Virus record (IMG/VR): IMGVR_UViG_3300030116_002143 | Span: 1-38,409 of that record | Strand: one strand, 5' to 3' | Origin: a virus | Length of the DNA: 38,409 nucleotides | Shown: positions 6,736 to 12,094 of the stretch, piece after piece | Layout: every line of letters begins with the position of its first letter | Numbering within the stretch: position 1 is the stretch's first letter | Made by a program: the position numbers and the translations under genes | The notes under the pieces: generated by a model | What the model was told of the DNA's origin: nothing | The model's input: the letters and a program-made list of their open reading frames with translations, nothing else | Database searches by the model: none

Positions 6736-6954
6736 CTAATACGAATACTTGTAAGGGTACAAACAACGATGACAAACAGGTTTACTCTCCCCATCCTCAT
6801 CCTCTTTGTACATTACCCCATCGAAATGTTTAGACGGATTGTACTGACGGTCACAAAACCCGCACACTTTAAGACCGTACATCTTACGAAACGTGTCCAG
6901 GTTCTCAGGATGATCCTTGTTTAAAGGCAGATACTTAATATCATCTTCAAGCAT
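6736..6954 (-). CDS. Small zinc-knuckle protein
   Basis: 72 aa from ATG 6954, chosen for the AAGGAGGGG site just upstream; the frame could extend to 6990 without a ribosome site. Two Cys pairs (CGFC and CHRC, about 30 residues apart) make a likely single zinc ribbon. It belongs to a group of such small proteins in this operon (see 7499-7687 and 8208-8414). These could bind nucleic acid or host proteins; no target is visible. Confidence 0.75.
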   Translation of the reverse strand: MLEDDIKYLPLNKDHPENLDTFRKMYGLKVCGFCDRQYNPSKHFDGVMYKEDEDGESKPVCHRCLYPYKYSY

Positions 6955-7042
6955 CACTCCCCTCCTTTCTAAATTTGCGAATGAACTCAATGATGAGCGC
7001 CACCTCTAATATGATTATCATTATGGATGCTTCAGTAGGCAT
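6947..7042 (-). CDS. 31-aa single-pass membrane peptide
   Basis: Begins at ATG 7042 in a TAATG overlap with the upstream stop and ends 8 bases inside the next gene. Residues 7-22 (IMIIILEVALIIEFI) form one membrane helix followed by a basic KFRKEG tail. Position and coupling support a real gene; the role is unknown. Confidence 0.6.
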   Translation of the reverse strand: MPTEASIMIIILEVALIIEFIRKFRKEGSDA

Positions 7043-7272
7043 TAGCCCTCTCTTTCTTTCATATCCTTTACAGCATCTTTAATCTGTTCTATCAGATCCA
7101 GGGCTACATCCTCCTCCATGAACACACACATGAACTCAGGATCTCCGACCTTCAACACCATGCAACTATTCGATATGGCACGAACCCTTAGCTGCCCCTT
7201 TGAGTCATGCAGTTTGTGTTCTGTCGTGACACGTGGGTTTATATTTCTCTCCCAATAAAAATTGTCACTCAT
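7042..7272 (-). CDS. Unknown 76-aa early protein
   Basis: Start ATG 7272 overlaps the upstream stop (TAATG), with AGGAAG upstream. A beta-rich N-terminal half (RVRAISNSCMVLKV) and a C-terminal acidic-basic helix (LDLIEQIKDAVKDMKE). No family recognised. Confidence 0.75.
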   Translation of the reverse strand: MSDNFYWERNINPRVTTEHKLHDSKGQLRVRAISNSCMVLKVGDPEFMCVFMEEDVALDLIEQIKDAVKDMKEREG

Positions 7273-7499
7273 TATTCTTCCTCTCCTTTATCGGGGCTGC
7301 CCAAAATATAAATAGAGTTCTGAGTTTCAACAGCACCGTTCTCGGTTAACAAACCAGCAACTATAGGACTGGTTCTAATACTATCCCAAAGTTGACGTTT
7401 CTCATTAATGTAAGACCAGCCGACTATCCGACCATCCGATAACAAAATCCAACCATCAATAAACCCCTTGAAAGGTTTGTTTGTATCCAAATCAACCAT
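7272..7499 (-). CDS. Unknown 75-aa early protein
   Basis: Start ATG 7499 overlaps the previous stop (TGATG) with GGAGGAAAG upstream. The segment GWILLSDGRIVGWSYINE suggests two or three beta strands. Acidic C-terminus. No recognised family. Confidence 0.75.
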   Translation of the reverse strand: MVDLDTNKPFKGFIDGWILLSDGRIVGWSYINEKRQLWDSIRTSPIVAGLLTENGAVETQNSIYILGSPDKGEEE

Positions 7500-7687
7500 C
7501 AGCTTTCCTCCATTCTTGATTCTTCCAAATGAACACTCAACAAATAATCAGCTCTAGCCTCCTGGTTCTCGTCAACACAAGGCTCATCAGCATGATAAAC
7601 AGACACACAACACCACGCGCACTCAACATTATGAGCCTCACCAGTCTCAAGATCGTAGTCTGTCCCTATAAAATGGTGCTTAGGCAT
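7499..7687 (-). CDS. Small Cys-rich (zinc-binding) protein
   Basis: 62 aa from ATG 7687, which lies 7 bases after GGAGG; a GTG at 7693 is too close to that site. Residues include ECAWCCVSVYHADEPC, with four Cys and a His that could bind zinc. Overlaps both neighbours by a few bases. Function unknown. Confidence 0.7.
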   Translation of the reverse strand: MPKHHFIGTDYDLETGEAHNVECAWCCVSVYHADEPCVDENQEARADYLLSVHLEESRMEES

Positions 7688-7889
7688 CGCCACACCTCCT
7701 AGCTACCTCATTCATCTCACGCTCAAACCGATCTTCAAGAGCCGACTGCAGCCTAGCAAGCTCCTCTTTCAGACCAGCTAAAGCTTCCTCCATCTCATCC
7801 AACACATCGTCAAAAGTCTTAACCTTTTTAATAGGCATCGGGATGATCGGTCTAACCTCATCGGGTAACGGTGGTAATTTATAACCCAT
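7680..7889 (-). CDS. Small coiled-coil protein
   Basis: 69 aa with start ATG 7889, in a TAATG overlap and behind GAGGAGGTGAAC, one of the strongest ribosome sites in the operon. A proline-rich head (LPPLPDEVRPIIPMP) is followed by a long heptad-type helix (residues 27-60). Probably oligomeric; function unknown. Confidence 0.75.
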   Translation of the reverse strand: MGYKLPPLPDEVRPIIPMPIKKVKTFDDVLDEMEEALAGLKEELARLQSALEDRFEREMNEVARRCGDA

Positions 7890-8011
7890 TAGTTCACCTC
7901 CTCAAATTCCACAGCAAGCAGTTGTTCAAAATCTTCAACCGCCTCCACAATGTCCGCCCCTAAAGTCGGATCAAAGTCATCTTTAATTATTACTGTTATT
8001 GTTCTGCTCAT
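7889..8011 (-). CDS. 40-aa acidic protein
   Basis: Starts at ATG 8011 behind GAAAGGAAG and ends in a TAATG overlap with the next gene. It begins MSRTITVIIKDDFDP and continues as an acidic helix. Too short for family assignment, but operon fit is good. Confidence 0.65.
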   Translation of the reverse strand: MSRTITVIIKDDFDPTLGADIVEAVEDFEQLLAVEFEEVN

Positions 8012-8023
8012 CTATCTTCCTTT

Positions 8024-8152
8024 CTACTTGAAATCTTTGAAAATGTCAGCAAGAATATCCAACTCATCGTTAGACATCTCATCCACTCTTTTAACTGCAC
8101 TCTCTGTAACTTGATCCCACGCTATTGTGAAATCATTTTCTTTATCTTGCAT
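8024..8152 (-). CDS. 42-aa acidic helical protein
   Basis: ATG 8152 with GAAAGGAAG upstream; two predicted helices, the second reading MSNDELDILADIFKDFK. It is the first gene after the internal promoter at 8197-8224. Function unknown. Confidence 0.65.
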   Translation of the reverse strand: MQDKENDFTIAWDQVTESAVKRVDEMSNDELDILADIFKDFK

Positions 8153-8196
8153 ATCTTCCTTTCTGTTATTGTTGTAGCCTCCATGACCACACTCTT

Positions 8197-8224
8197 ATAT
8201 TACACCCTTATTTGTTTTTGTCAA
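8197..8224 (-). promoter_or_regulatory. Internal leftward sigma-70-type promoter
   Basis: On the minus strand a perfect TTGACA (8219-8224), a 16-bp spacer and TAATAT (8197-8202). The -35 lies within the last codons of the 8208-8414 gene, and initiation would be near 8190, ahead of the gene starting at 8152. It would boost the downstream half of the small-gene operon. Confidence 0.6.
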
Positions 8225-8414
8225 CTCTTTCATAACATTTTTTACAAGAACCAACAGGATCACCGTCTAAAGTCTCCATACCAGCTACTGCAGTACCCAT
8301 CTCACTCATACGCAACCCACTACTACCACAATCTAAACAAAACCAAACAGCTTCCCACTCTCTACGCTTATGACGTAAAGCTGTTCTCAGATCATCTAAC
8401 TGTTCTCTATTCAC
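8208..8414 (-). CDS. Small zinc-ribbon protein
   Basis: 68 aa, GTG start at 8414 overlapping the upstream stop. CLDC and CKKC pairs are about 30 residues apart, with a basic N-terminal helix (DDLRTALRHKRREWE). This layout suggests a nucleic-acid-binding zinc ribbon. The last codons double as the -35 of an internal promoter. Confidence 0.75.
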   Translation of the reverse strand: MNREQLDDLRTALRHKRREWEAVWFCLDCGSSGLRMSEMGTAVAGMETLDGDPVGSCKKCYERVDKNK

Positions 8415-8617
8415 AACAACCTTCTTTCCAGCTCAGAAATTCTACGCTCCGCATCCATCAATGCCTTAAACAAAACCAAAAACGACTTACACGCGCTGGT
8501 CTCAAAATCGTCATCACTATTAGGCTCTAACCATTCTAAAAACTCAGGCAGCGCTGGCACATTCTCAGCATATTTGAAGCTTCTTTTCATCATCTCCACC
8601 GTGTAATCATTAAACAT
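8411..8617 (-). CDS. Unknown 68-aa helical protein
   Basis: Start ATG 8617 behind ATAGGAGGA, a strong site. Residues 45-68 (SFLVLFKALMDAERRISELERRL) form a coiled coil. It overlaps the zinc-ribbon gene by 4 bases. Unknown function. Confidence 0.75.
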   Translation of the reverse strand: MFNDYTVEMMKRSFKYAENVPALPEFLEWLEPNSDDDFETSACKSFLVLFKALMDAERRISELERRLL

Positions 8618-8669
8618 TTTTATCCTCCTATACTCTATAAAGGGTAACTAACTTCCTAAAACGGAAAAA

Positions 8670-8831
8670 TTATTTACTATTTTTTCTAAACGGTATTGGT
8701 TTATCATGGAACTTCGACACGATCCCCAACTCATCACGCAAGCTGTCAACCCTGGTATTCCTACGCTCCCACCTCAAGACCAGTAAGTAGCATAGAAACA
8801 ACCATATAAAAAACGCTAGCTCTAAACTCAT
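8670..8831 (-). CDS. 53-aa single-pass membrane protein
   Basis: ATG 8831 in an ATGA overlap with the upstream gene. Residues 4-19 (ELAFFIWLFLCYLLVL) form one membrane helix, followed by a basic cytoplasm-type tail (RWERRNTRVDSLRDELG). Topology is likely N-out, C-in by the positive-inside rule. Function unknown; accessory membrane proteins of this type often act on host physiology or superinfection. Confidence 0.7.
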   Translation of the reverse strand: MSLELAFFIWLFLCYLLVLRWERRNTRVDSLRDELGIVSKFHDKPIPFRKNSK

Positions 8832-9007
8832 CCGTATGCTCCTAACTTGTTACGCAAATTACTGAGAACCTCTAAAGTTTTATGAGAATAACCATCCCAT
8901 TGATCTTGGATCATGTCATCTATATGTACTTCCATACAGGCGAGAGAATCTACTAACAGCTCCCATTGTCTAGTGGTCAGCTTCACATTCTTAATAGTTT
9001 TAGACAT
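8828..9007 (-). CDS. Small acidic protein, paralogue of 9272-9454
   Basis: 59 aa from ATG 9007, directly after the upstream stop, with GAGG upstream. It aligns with the product of 9272-9454: both start with a short strand, have LL near residue 18, a MI-D pair and a Trp before S-x-x-x-LE, and end with S-x-L-x-x-KLG. The two genes look like a local duplication. Function unknown. Confidence 0.75.
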   Translation of the reverse strand: MSKTIKNVKLTTRQWELLVDSLACMEVHIDDMIQDQWDGYSHKTLEVLSNLRNKLGAYG

Positions 9008-9211
9008 CTATCTAACCTCCTCAAGCTGTTCAGAATTGCACCAAATAGACTCACACAATCCTACATCAACAACATAAGCACCACTACCAAAACCAGAGGC
9101 GCCTCCACTGTCATATCTTACAATAATACCAGGCATATTACGGTATAAGCCAGGTCGGTTAAACCATCCACTTATTACTCTAACCTTAGTACCGCGTTTT
9201 AATTTATTCAT
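9008..9211 (-). CDS. Small SH3/KOW-like beta protein
   Basis: 67 aa from ATG 9211, 7 bases after GGAGG. The pattern KRGTKVRVISG, a turn with PGIIV, and YVVDVG...W...EQL resembles a small SH3-like barrel of the KOW type. Such domains bind nucleic acid or protein. The fold call is from the pattern only. Confidence 0.7.
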   Translation of the reverse strand: MNKLKRGTKVRVISGWFNRPGLYRNMPGIIVRYDSGGASGFGSGAYVVDVGLCESIWCNSEQLEEVR

Positions 9212-9271
9212 TATCAAACCTCCAAACTTTCATAATAAGCGTCCAGGTCCACATTAAACCTATCTGCAAAC

Positions 9272-9454
9272 TCACGACCACACCCCCAGCTTCACACCCA
9301 AACTACTCATAGCCTCCAATGATCCAGAATCATATTCTTCCCAATCACCCTCATCGACTCTATCCTCTATCATTATCTTCCATTGATGAACAGCTTCACA
9401 TAACAACACAAATTCCTCATCGGATAACTCCATAGTATGAACAATAGTAGACAT
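9272..9454 (-). CDS. Small acidic protein, apparently frame-broken at its C-terminus
   Basis: 60 aa as read, ATG 9454 with AAAGGAAGG upstream. It is a paralogue of 8828-9007. At a run of five C (9283-9287; G on the coding strand) the frame ends in VWS. Removing one base instead gives an open extension, reading CGREFADRFNVDLDAYYES and ending at 9214-9216, which abuts the next gene's ribosome site. This fits the overlap style of the operon, so the original gene was probably 9214-9454 (about 79 aa). The break could be a sequencing error, a real mutation or slippage. Confidence 0.7.
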   Translation of the reverse strand: MSTIVHTMELSDEEFVLLCEAVHQWKIMIEDRVDEGDWEEYDSGSLEAMSSLGVKLGVWS

Positions 9455-9497
9455 ATTTCCTTCCTTTCTATTTAGTTTATTTTCTTAAAAGACCAGA

Positions 9498-9869
9498 CTA
9501 CGCGAAAATCGGACAGTCATAAAACAGCTCCGCGAAATCATCACGCAACCACTTAACCCATTCTAAATGCGACACGTCACGACTAGCACCATCAAACCAA
9601 TCTAAAAACCAGTACTCAACACGATTATCGTAGAATCGTAATTCATCACTAGGTCCACCCCAGGATAGTTGATATCTTAAATATCCCTCATCTTGATCGT
9701 CAAACGTAAACGGCTCGACAAAATCAACACACAACCCATAATTGCCGAACCCCTCAATAGCTTCTTCTCTAATGTCATCATCATCACTAGATATACCATT
9801 CATAAACCATAGAAAATGCTCAGCTCGACTCTCTAAATGTCTTTCTATTATTTCTTCGCATGTAATCAT
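9498..9869 (-). CDS. Acidic protein, unknown (123 aa)
   Basis: Start ATG 9869 behind GGGAAG. Very acidic (DDDD at about residue 29) and rich in aromatic residues (WFLDWFDGASRD). It could be a DNA-mimic or antirepressor type of protein, but composition alone is weak support. It is the second gene of the leftward operon, a position often used for early host-takeover genes. Confidence 0.75.
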   Translation of the reverse strand: MITCEEIIERHLESRAEHFLWFMNGISSDDDDIREEAIEGFGNYGLCVDFVEPFTFDDQDEGYLRYQLSWGGPSDELRFYDNRVEYWFLDWFDGASRDVSHLEWVKWLRDDFAELFYDCPIFA

Positions 9870-9896
9870 TTTATTTCTTCCCTTCTATTCATCACA

Positions 9897-10310
9897 TTAA
9901 ATTTTAATGTAAACCTTAGTATTAGTTCTATTATTACAGCTCGAACTACAAACAACAACCATCTCGCTAGCGTGCGTTACCTTTTCACCTGTAGCCCTCA
10001 CATAAAAATAATCTCTAGTTGGATTATCTACAGGATTATAAGACACTTGAACATACTCAGAACTATTAGCGAACAAATCAAAACTAGCACTACCTCTACT
10101 AATCAAATCACCAACAGCATACGCCACTATCTCCCGATGAGCGCCATTAAAGGCGATTTTCCGATGTCCTCCCGCTTGCACCTTAAATTCCACATTCTCA
10201 AAATATAAAACACTATCGAAAACATGCTCGACAGGCTCTTTAATTCCCTTAGTTCTATTCTTAAGAGAGCCACACTTTTTGTTTAAATTACCGTGTATTG
10301 AATACCTCAT
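9897..10310 (-). CDS. First leftward gene, unknown beta-rich protein
   Basis: 137 aa starting at ATG 10310, chosen because AAGGAAG lies just upstream; the open frame extends to 10379 but that part overlaps the promoter. Predicted beta-rich, with ASEMVVVCSSSCNN near the end and a basic N-terminus. As the first gene after the main leftward promoter it is probably expressed immediately on infection. No family recognised. Confidence 0.75.
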   Translation of the reverse strand: MRYSIHGNLNKKCGSLKNRTKGIKEPVEHVFDSVLYFENVEFKVQAGGHRKIAFNGAHREIVAYAVGDLISRGSASFDLFANSSEYVQVSYNPVDNPTRDYFYVRATGEKVTHASEMVVVCSSSCNNRTNTKVYIKI

Positions 10311-10321
10311 AATACTTCCTT

Positions 10322-10333
10322 TTGTAGTCAATA
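10322..10333 (+). promoter_or_regulatory. TTGTAGTCAAT box at the leftward start site
   Basis: TTGTAGTCAAT lies right at the predicted transcription start of the main leftward promoter. A partial copy (TAGTCAA) sits 20 bp away inside the promoter (10345-10351). The same 11-mer occurs at 10721-10731 and, inverted, at 2416-2426. A ten-base match also falls inside the Thr codons of the lysozyme-like gene, so some matches are chance. Confidence 0.45.
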
Positions 10334-10338
10334 AATAG

Positions 10339-10368
10339 ATTATATAGTCAACAACAAAATAAAAGCAA
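10339..10368 (-). promoter_or_regulatory. Main leftward promoter
   Basis: Minus strand: TTGCTT (10363-10368), an 18-bp spacer, and a perfect TATAAT (10339-10344). Initiation is expected near 10332, giving a leader of about 20 bases before ATG 10310. The TGTAAC iteron cluster at 10389-10414 lies about 20 bp upstream of the -35. Confidence 0.7.
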
Positions 10369-10388
10369 GTAATAAACAATTAAAATTA

Positions 10389-10414
10389 TGTAACAATCGT
10401 AACAAAACTGTAAT
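10389..10414 (+). repeat. Iteron cluster, left (three NGTAAN copies)
   Basis: TGTAAC (10389), CGTAAC (10398) and TGTAAT (10409) in the same orientation, spaced 9 and 11 bp. The same motif and spacings recur at 10832-10890. The position just upstream of the leftward -35 suits an activator or repressor site. Confidence 0.6.
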
Positions 10415-10560
10415 TTTTTTTTCAGTCCAGTACCCTCAAGAGCTACCGTTTTTCTAGTGCGGCTGCGCGCACACACGCAAGCGCGACACAACAAAACAAA
10501 AAGGTATTAAGCAGCTTAGAGCGGTTCGCTCGCACGCGTAACGCGCCCGCGCAAGGCAAG

Positions 10561-10586
10561 CCCCCCACCCACGCGCCCCCGCCCCC
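10561..10586 (-). promoter_or_regulatory. Potential G-quadruplex, minus strand
   Basis: C-tracts of 6, 3, 5 and 5 (10561-10566, 10568-10570, 10576-10580, 10582-10586) give four G-tracts on the minus strand separated by loops of 1-5 bases. This is a strong quadruplex pattern. It abuts the AT-rich core on its left side. Confidence 0.55.
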
Positions 10587-10614
10587 ATGTATATATAATA
10601 TATGTATAGATATG
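10587..10614. promoter_or_regulatory. AT-rich core (possible unwinding element)
   Basis: A nearly pure alternating TA stretch with near-palindromic symmetry, containing TATAAT at 10594-10599 (plus strand). It lies between opposite-strand G-quadruplex tracts. It could be an easily melted origin element or a divergent promoter core; no good -35 is seen for either direction. Confidence 0.45.
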
Positions 10615-10626
10615 GAGGGACAGTAC

Positions 10627-10656
10627 GGGGTTTTTTGGGGTTTTGGGGTGTTTGGG
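10627..10656 (+). promoter_or_regulatory. Potential G-quadruplex, plus strand
   Basis: Four G-tracts (GGGG at 10627, 10637 and 10645, GGG at 10654) separated by T-rich loops of 4-6 bases, which recalls telomeric G4T4. It mirrors the minus-strand tract at 10561-10586 across the AT-rich core. Confidence 0.55.
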
Positions 10657-10659
10657 CGC

Positions 10660-10681
10660 AAATAAGTTTCGGGGCTTATTT
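10660..10681 (+). other. Short hairpin
   Basis: AAATAAG and CTTATTT form a 7-bp stem with the loop TTTCGGGG, directly after the plus-strand G-tract block. No T-run follows, so it is not a standard terminator. Confidence 0.4.
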
Positions 10682-10718
10682 CAGGGGTCGCCTTTGGGTT
10701 CGGAGGACTATCTTTCTG

Positions 10719-10775
10719 GGTTGTAGTCAATCAAGTTTTTGCTTGCCTAGCCTAGCCTAGCCTAGCCTAGCCTAG
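10719..10775 (+). promoter_or_regulatory. TTGTAGTCAAT box plus six CCTAG repeats
   Basis: TTGTAGTCAAT (10721-10731) and GCTTG are followed by six perfect tandem CCTAG units (10746-10775). The same string, with a slightly shorter spacer and a decayed array, occurs on the minus strand at 2398-2429. In both places it faces the next gene. CTAG is generally under-represented in bacterial DNA, so a dense array is unlikely to be chance. Confidence 0.6.
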
Positions 10776-10831
10776 CCCCTACCCCTTTAATAGTTCTTTG
10801 TGTCCCGCGTTTTTTAAGCCTTTTTTCGGAT

Positions 10832-10890
10832 TGTAACATGATTGTAACATTACTGTAACGTGTTTGTAATGTTTGTAACATAACTGTAAC
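10832..10890 (+). repeat. Iteron cluster, right (six TGTAAC copies)
   Basis: TGTAAC-type hexamers start at 10832, 10843, 10854, 10865, 10874 and 10885 (one is TGTAAT), spaced 11, 11, 11, 9 and 11 bp, so most face the same side of the helix. The cluster ends about 50 bp before the terminase small subunit gene. It pairs with the left cluster, which suggests one DNA-binding protein controlling both transcription units or replication. Confidence 0.75.
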
Positions 10891-10941
10891 ATTTGGGACA
10901 TGAGGGTTTTATTCTTGGAGACTACAAGTTTTGGAGATGTG

Positions 10942-11403
10942 ATGGCTCAGAATGGTGGCGGTAGGGGTTGGAAAACTGACCCTGAGACTGGGCAACAGGT
11001 GATGCCTGCGAAGTGGGCGAAGCTGTTGGATTGGTTATTGCAGGGACCCGACAGGGTTCCTAAGTTGCAGTATGAGTGGGCTGCTGAGAATAAGATTGCT
11101 GCTGATTCTATTCGTCGTATTAAGCGTGATCCTCGTTTTGCTAAGGAGTGGGATCGTCGTGCCGCGGAGTTGAATATTCATCCTGAGAGAACGCAGTCTG
11201 TGATTGATGCTTTGCACGCTCAGGCTGTTGGTGGGAGTGTTCAAGCTGCGTCTTTGTATTTGCAGTATATTGAGAAGTTCACGCCGAAGCGTAAGGTTTT
11301 GGTTGATGATGACCGTGATGTTGGCGGGTTGTCTGACGCTGAGTTGGCTGACGAGTTGGAAGCTCAGGTTCTTCATTTGAGAGTTGTTGATGGGGAAGGT
11401 TGA
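10942..11403 (+). CDS. Terminase small subunit-like protein
   Basis: 153 aa from ATG 10942, chosen for TTGGAG five bases upstream; the frame could start at 10900 but without a ribosome site. An HTH-like stretch (LQYEWAAENKIAADSIRRIKRDPRFAKEWDRR, about residues 43-74) is followed by a helical region with a pattern common in small terminases (AQAVGGSVQAASLYLQYIEKF) and an acidic tail. It should recognise phage DNA and form the packaging motor with TerL. It is the first rightward gene. TerL is four small genes away, so the call rests on pattern and position. Confidence 0.75.
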   Translation: MAQNGGGRGWKTDPETGQQVMPAKWAKLLDWLLQGPDRVPKLQYEWAAENKIAADSIRRIKRDPRFAKEWDRRAAELNIHPERTQSVIDALHAQAVGGSVQAASLYLQYIEKFTPKRKVLVDDDRDVGGLSDAELADELEAQVLHLRVVDGEG

Positions 11404-11548
11404 CTATGAGCGTGAGGAATCGTTGGGGGAACGTCCTGAATTTGTTTATGATGGTTCCTTTTCATCTGAGGAATACGATTTGTTCGACGACGACGAGGAA
11501 CTCGTTTGCGGTTTGGAGAACCCTGAGGTCTGCGAATCTTGCCAATGA
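11390..11548 (+). CDS. 52-aa very acidic protein with CxxC end
   Basis: From ATG 11390, overlapping the TerS end by 14 bases, to TGA 11548. It begins MGKVDYEREESLGERP, has SSEEYDLFDDDEELV in the middle, and ends with three Cys (VCGLENPEVCESCQ). Composition and ATGA coupling to the next gene make this frame more credible than the longer overlapping frame at 11400-11678. Function unknown. Confidence 0.65.
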   Translation: MGKVDYEREESLGERPEFVYDGSFSSEEYDLFDDDEELVCGLENPEVCESCQ

Positions 11549-11661
11549 GACCGCCGTCAGGGAAAGATTGGATAATCCTGATGATAATGGGGGTGGTTGG
11601 CGCGTCTACAGTGTATCTGGTGGGGGCGTTAGCGCGGACTGTACAATCTTGGTTCCAGTAG
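11545..11661 (+). CDS. 38-aa single-pass membrane peptide
   Basis: ATG 11545 overlaps the previous stop (ATGA), and the stop abuts the ferredoxin start. Residues 9-30 (WIILMIMGVVGASTVYLVGA and following) form a membrane helix between KD and a basic RTVQSW tail. Coupled on both sides, which supports a real gene; the role is unknown. Confidence 0.65.
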   Translation: MRPPSGKDWIILMIMGVVGASTVYLVGALARTVQSWFQ

Positions 11662-11901
11662 ATGAAAACTTGGATTGACCAGGATCTTTGCACGGGGGAT
11701 GGTTTATGTGAGGAGATTTGCCCTTCTATTTTTTATGGACATCAAGATGGGCTTTTTTATGTTAAGGAAGCAGGTTCTGAGACACCTAAGGAACCTACGC
11801 ACAGGATGGGCGAGTCGGTTGAAGTTCCCGCTGATTTAGTTGAGGCTGTTATTGAAGCTGCTGAGGAATGTCCTGGTGAGTGCATTTTTGTGGAGGTTTA
11901 G
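11662..11901 (+). CDS. Ferredoxin, single [4Fe-4S]/[3Fe-4S] cluster
   Basis: 79 aa. The cluster motif is C10-x2-D13-x2-C16-x3-C20-P, with a distant ECP (C70-P) and an extra C74. The Asp in the second ligand position matches the Pyrococcus furiosus-type ferredoxin, which can hold a 3Fe or 4Fe cluster. The protein should be a soluble, acidic one-electron carrier. No redox enzyme partner is encoded next to it, so the electrons probably go to a host enzyme. It is placed between the terminase subunits in a cassette of small genes, typical of an acquired accessory gene. Confidence 0.9.
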   Translation: MKTWIDQDLCTGDGLCEEICPSIFYGHQDGLFYVKEAGSETPKEPTHRMGESVEVPADLVEAVIEAAEECPGECIFVEV

Positions 11902-12086
11902 TGAATAAGACTCTTAAGTTGATTACAGCGATTACGGGTTTGTTAGTGGCTATTGGCACGCTTGTGGGTGCGATTACTGTTACACTGGGTAAGGATAAGA
12001 AAGATGGTGGCAGTTATTCGTATACTACAATTATTTTGGATTCGCCAGAAAAATATGAAGAATTTTTGATGAACCACCCAGGATAA
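11901..12086 (+). CDS. 61-aa membrane-anchored protein
   Basis: GTG start at 11901, chosen for GGAGG five bases upstream and the one-base overlap with the ferredoxin stop; 11880 would be an ATG with no site. Residues 5-30 (KLITAITGLLVAIGTLVGAI) form one membrane helix, then KDKKDGG and an acidic soluble tail. Function unknown. Being next to the ferredoxin, it could anchor a redox partner, but this is speculation. Confidence 0.7.
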   Translation: MNKTLKLITAITGLLVAIGTLVGAITVTLGKDKKDGGSYSYTTIILDSPEKYEEFLMNHPG

Positions 12087-12094
12087 TATTTAAA

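Larger units (their letters stand above)
10415..10831. other. Non-coding core of the divergent control region
   Basis: More than 400 bp without a credible gene. From left to right it holds a T-tract, a GC-rich part with hairpins (GAGCG-GTT-CGCTC at 10519-10531), a C-rich block, an AT-rich core, a G-rich block, a short hairpin, and the CCTAG array. Base composition shifts abruptly from block to block, unlike coding DNA. It fits a regulatory switch and possible replication origin between the two transcription units. Confidence 0.6.

Noticed and set aside
10443-10730. A 95-aa minus-strand frame across the control region
   Set aside because: Pro- and Gly-run composition follows the C/G-rich and AT-rich blocks, there is no ribosome site, and it would cover all the repeats and quadruplex tracts. 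I treat it as chance.
10746-10775. CCTAG array as a CRISPR or transposon end
   Set aside because: The unit is 5 bp with no spacers, and no transposase or cas gene is near.
11400-11678. A 92-aa plus-strand frame overlapping the TerS end
   Set aside because: Two shorter frames (11390-11548 and 11545-11661) fit the overlap style, and their products look more natural (acidic CxxC protein; membrane helix).
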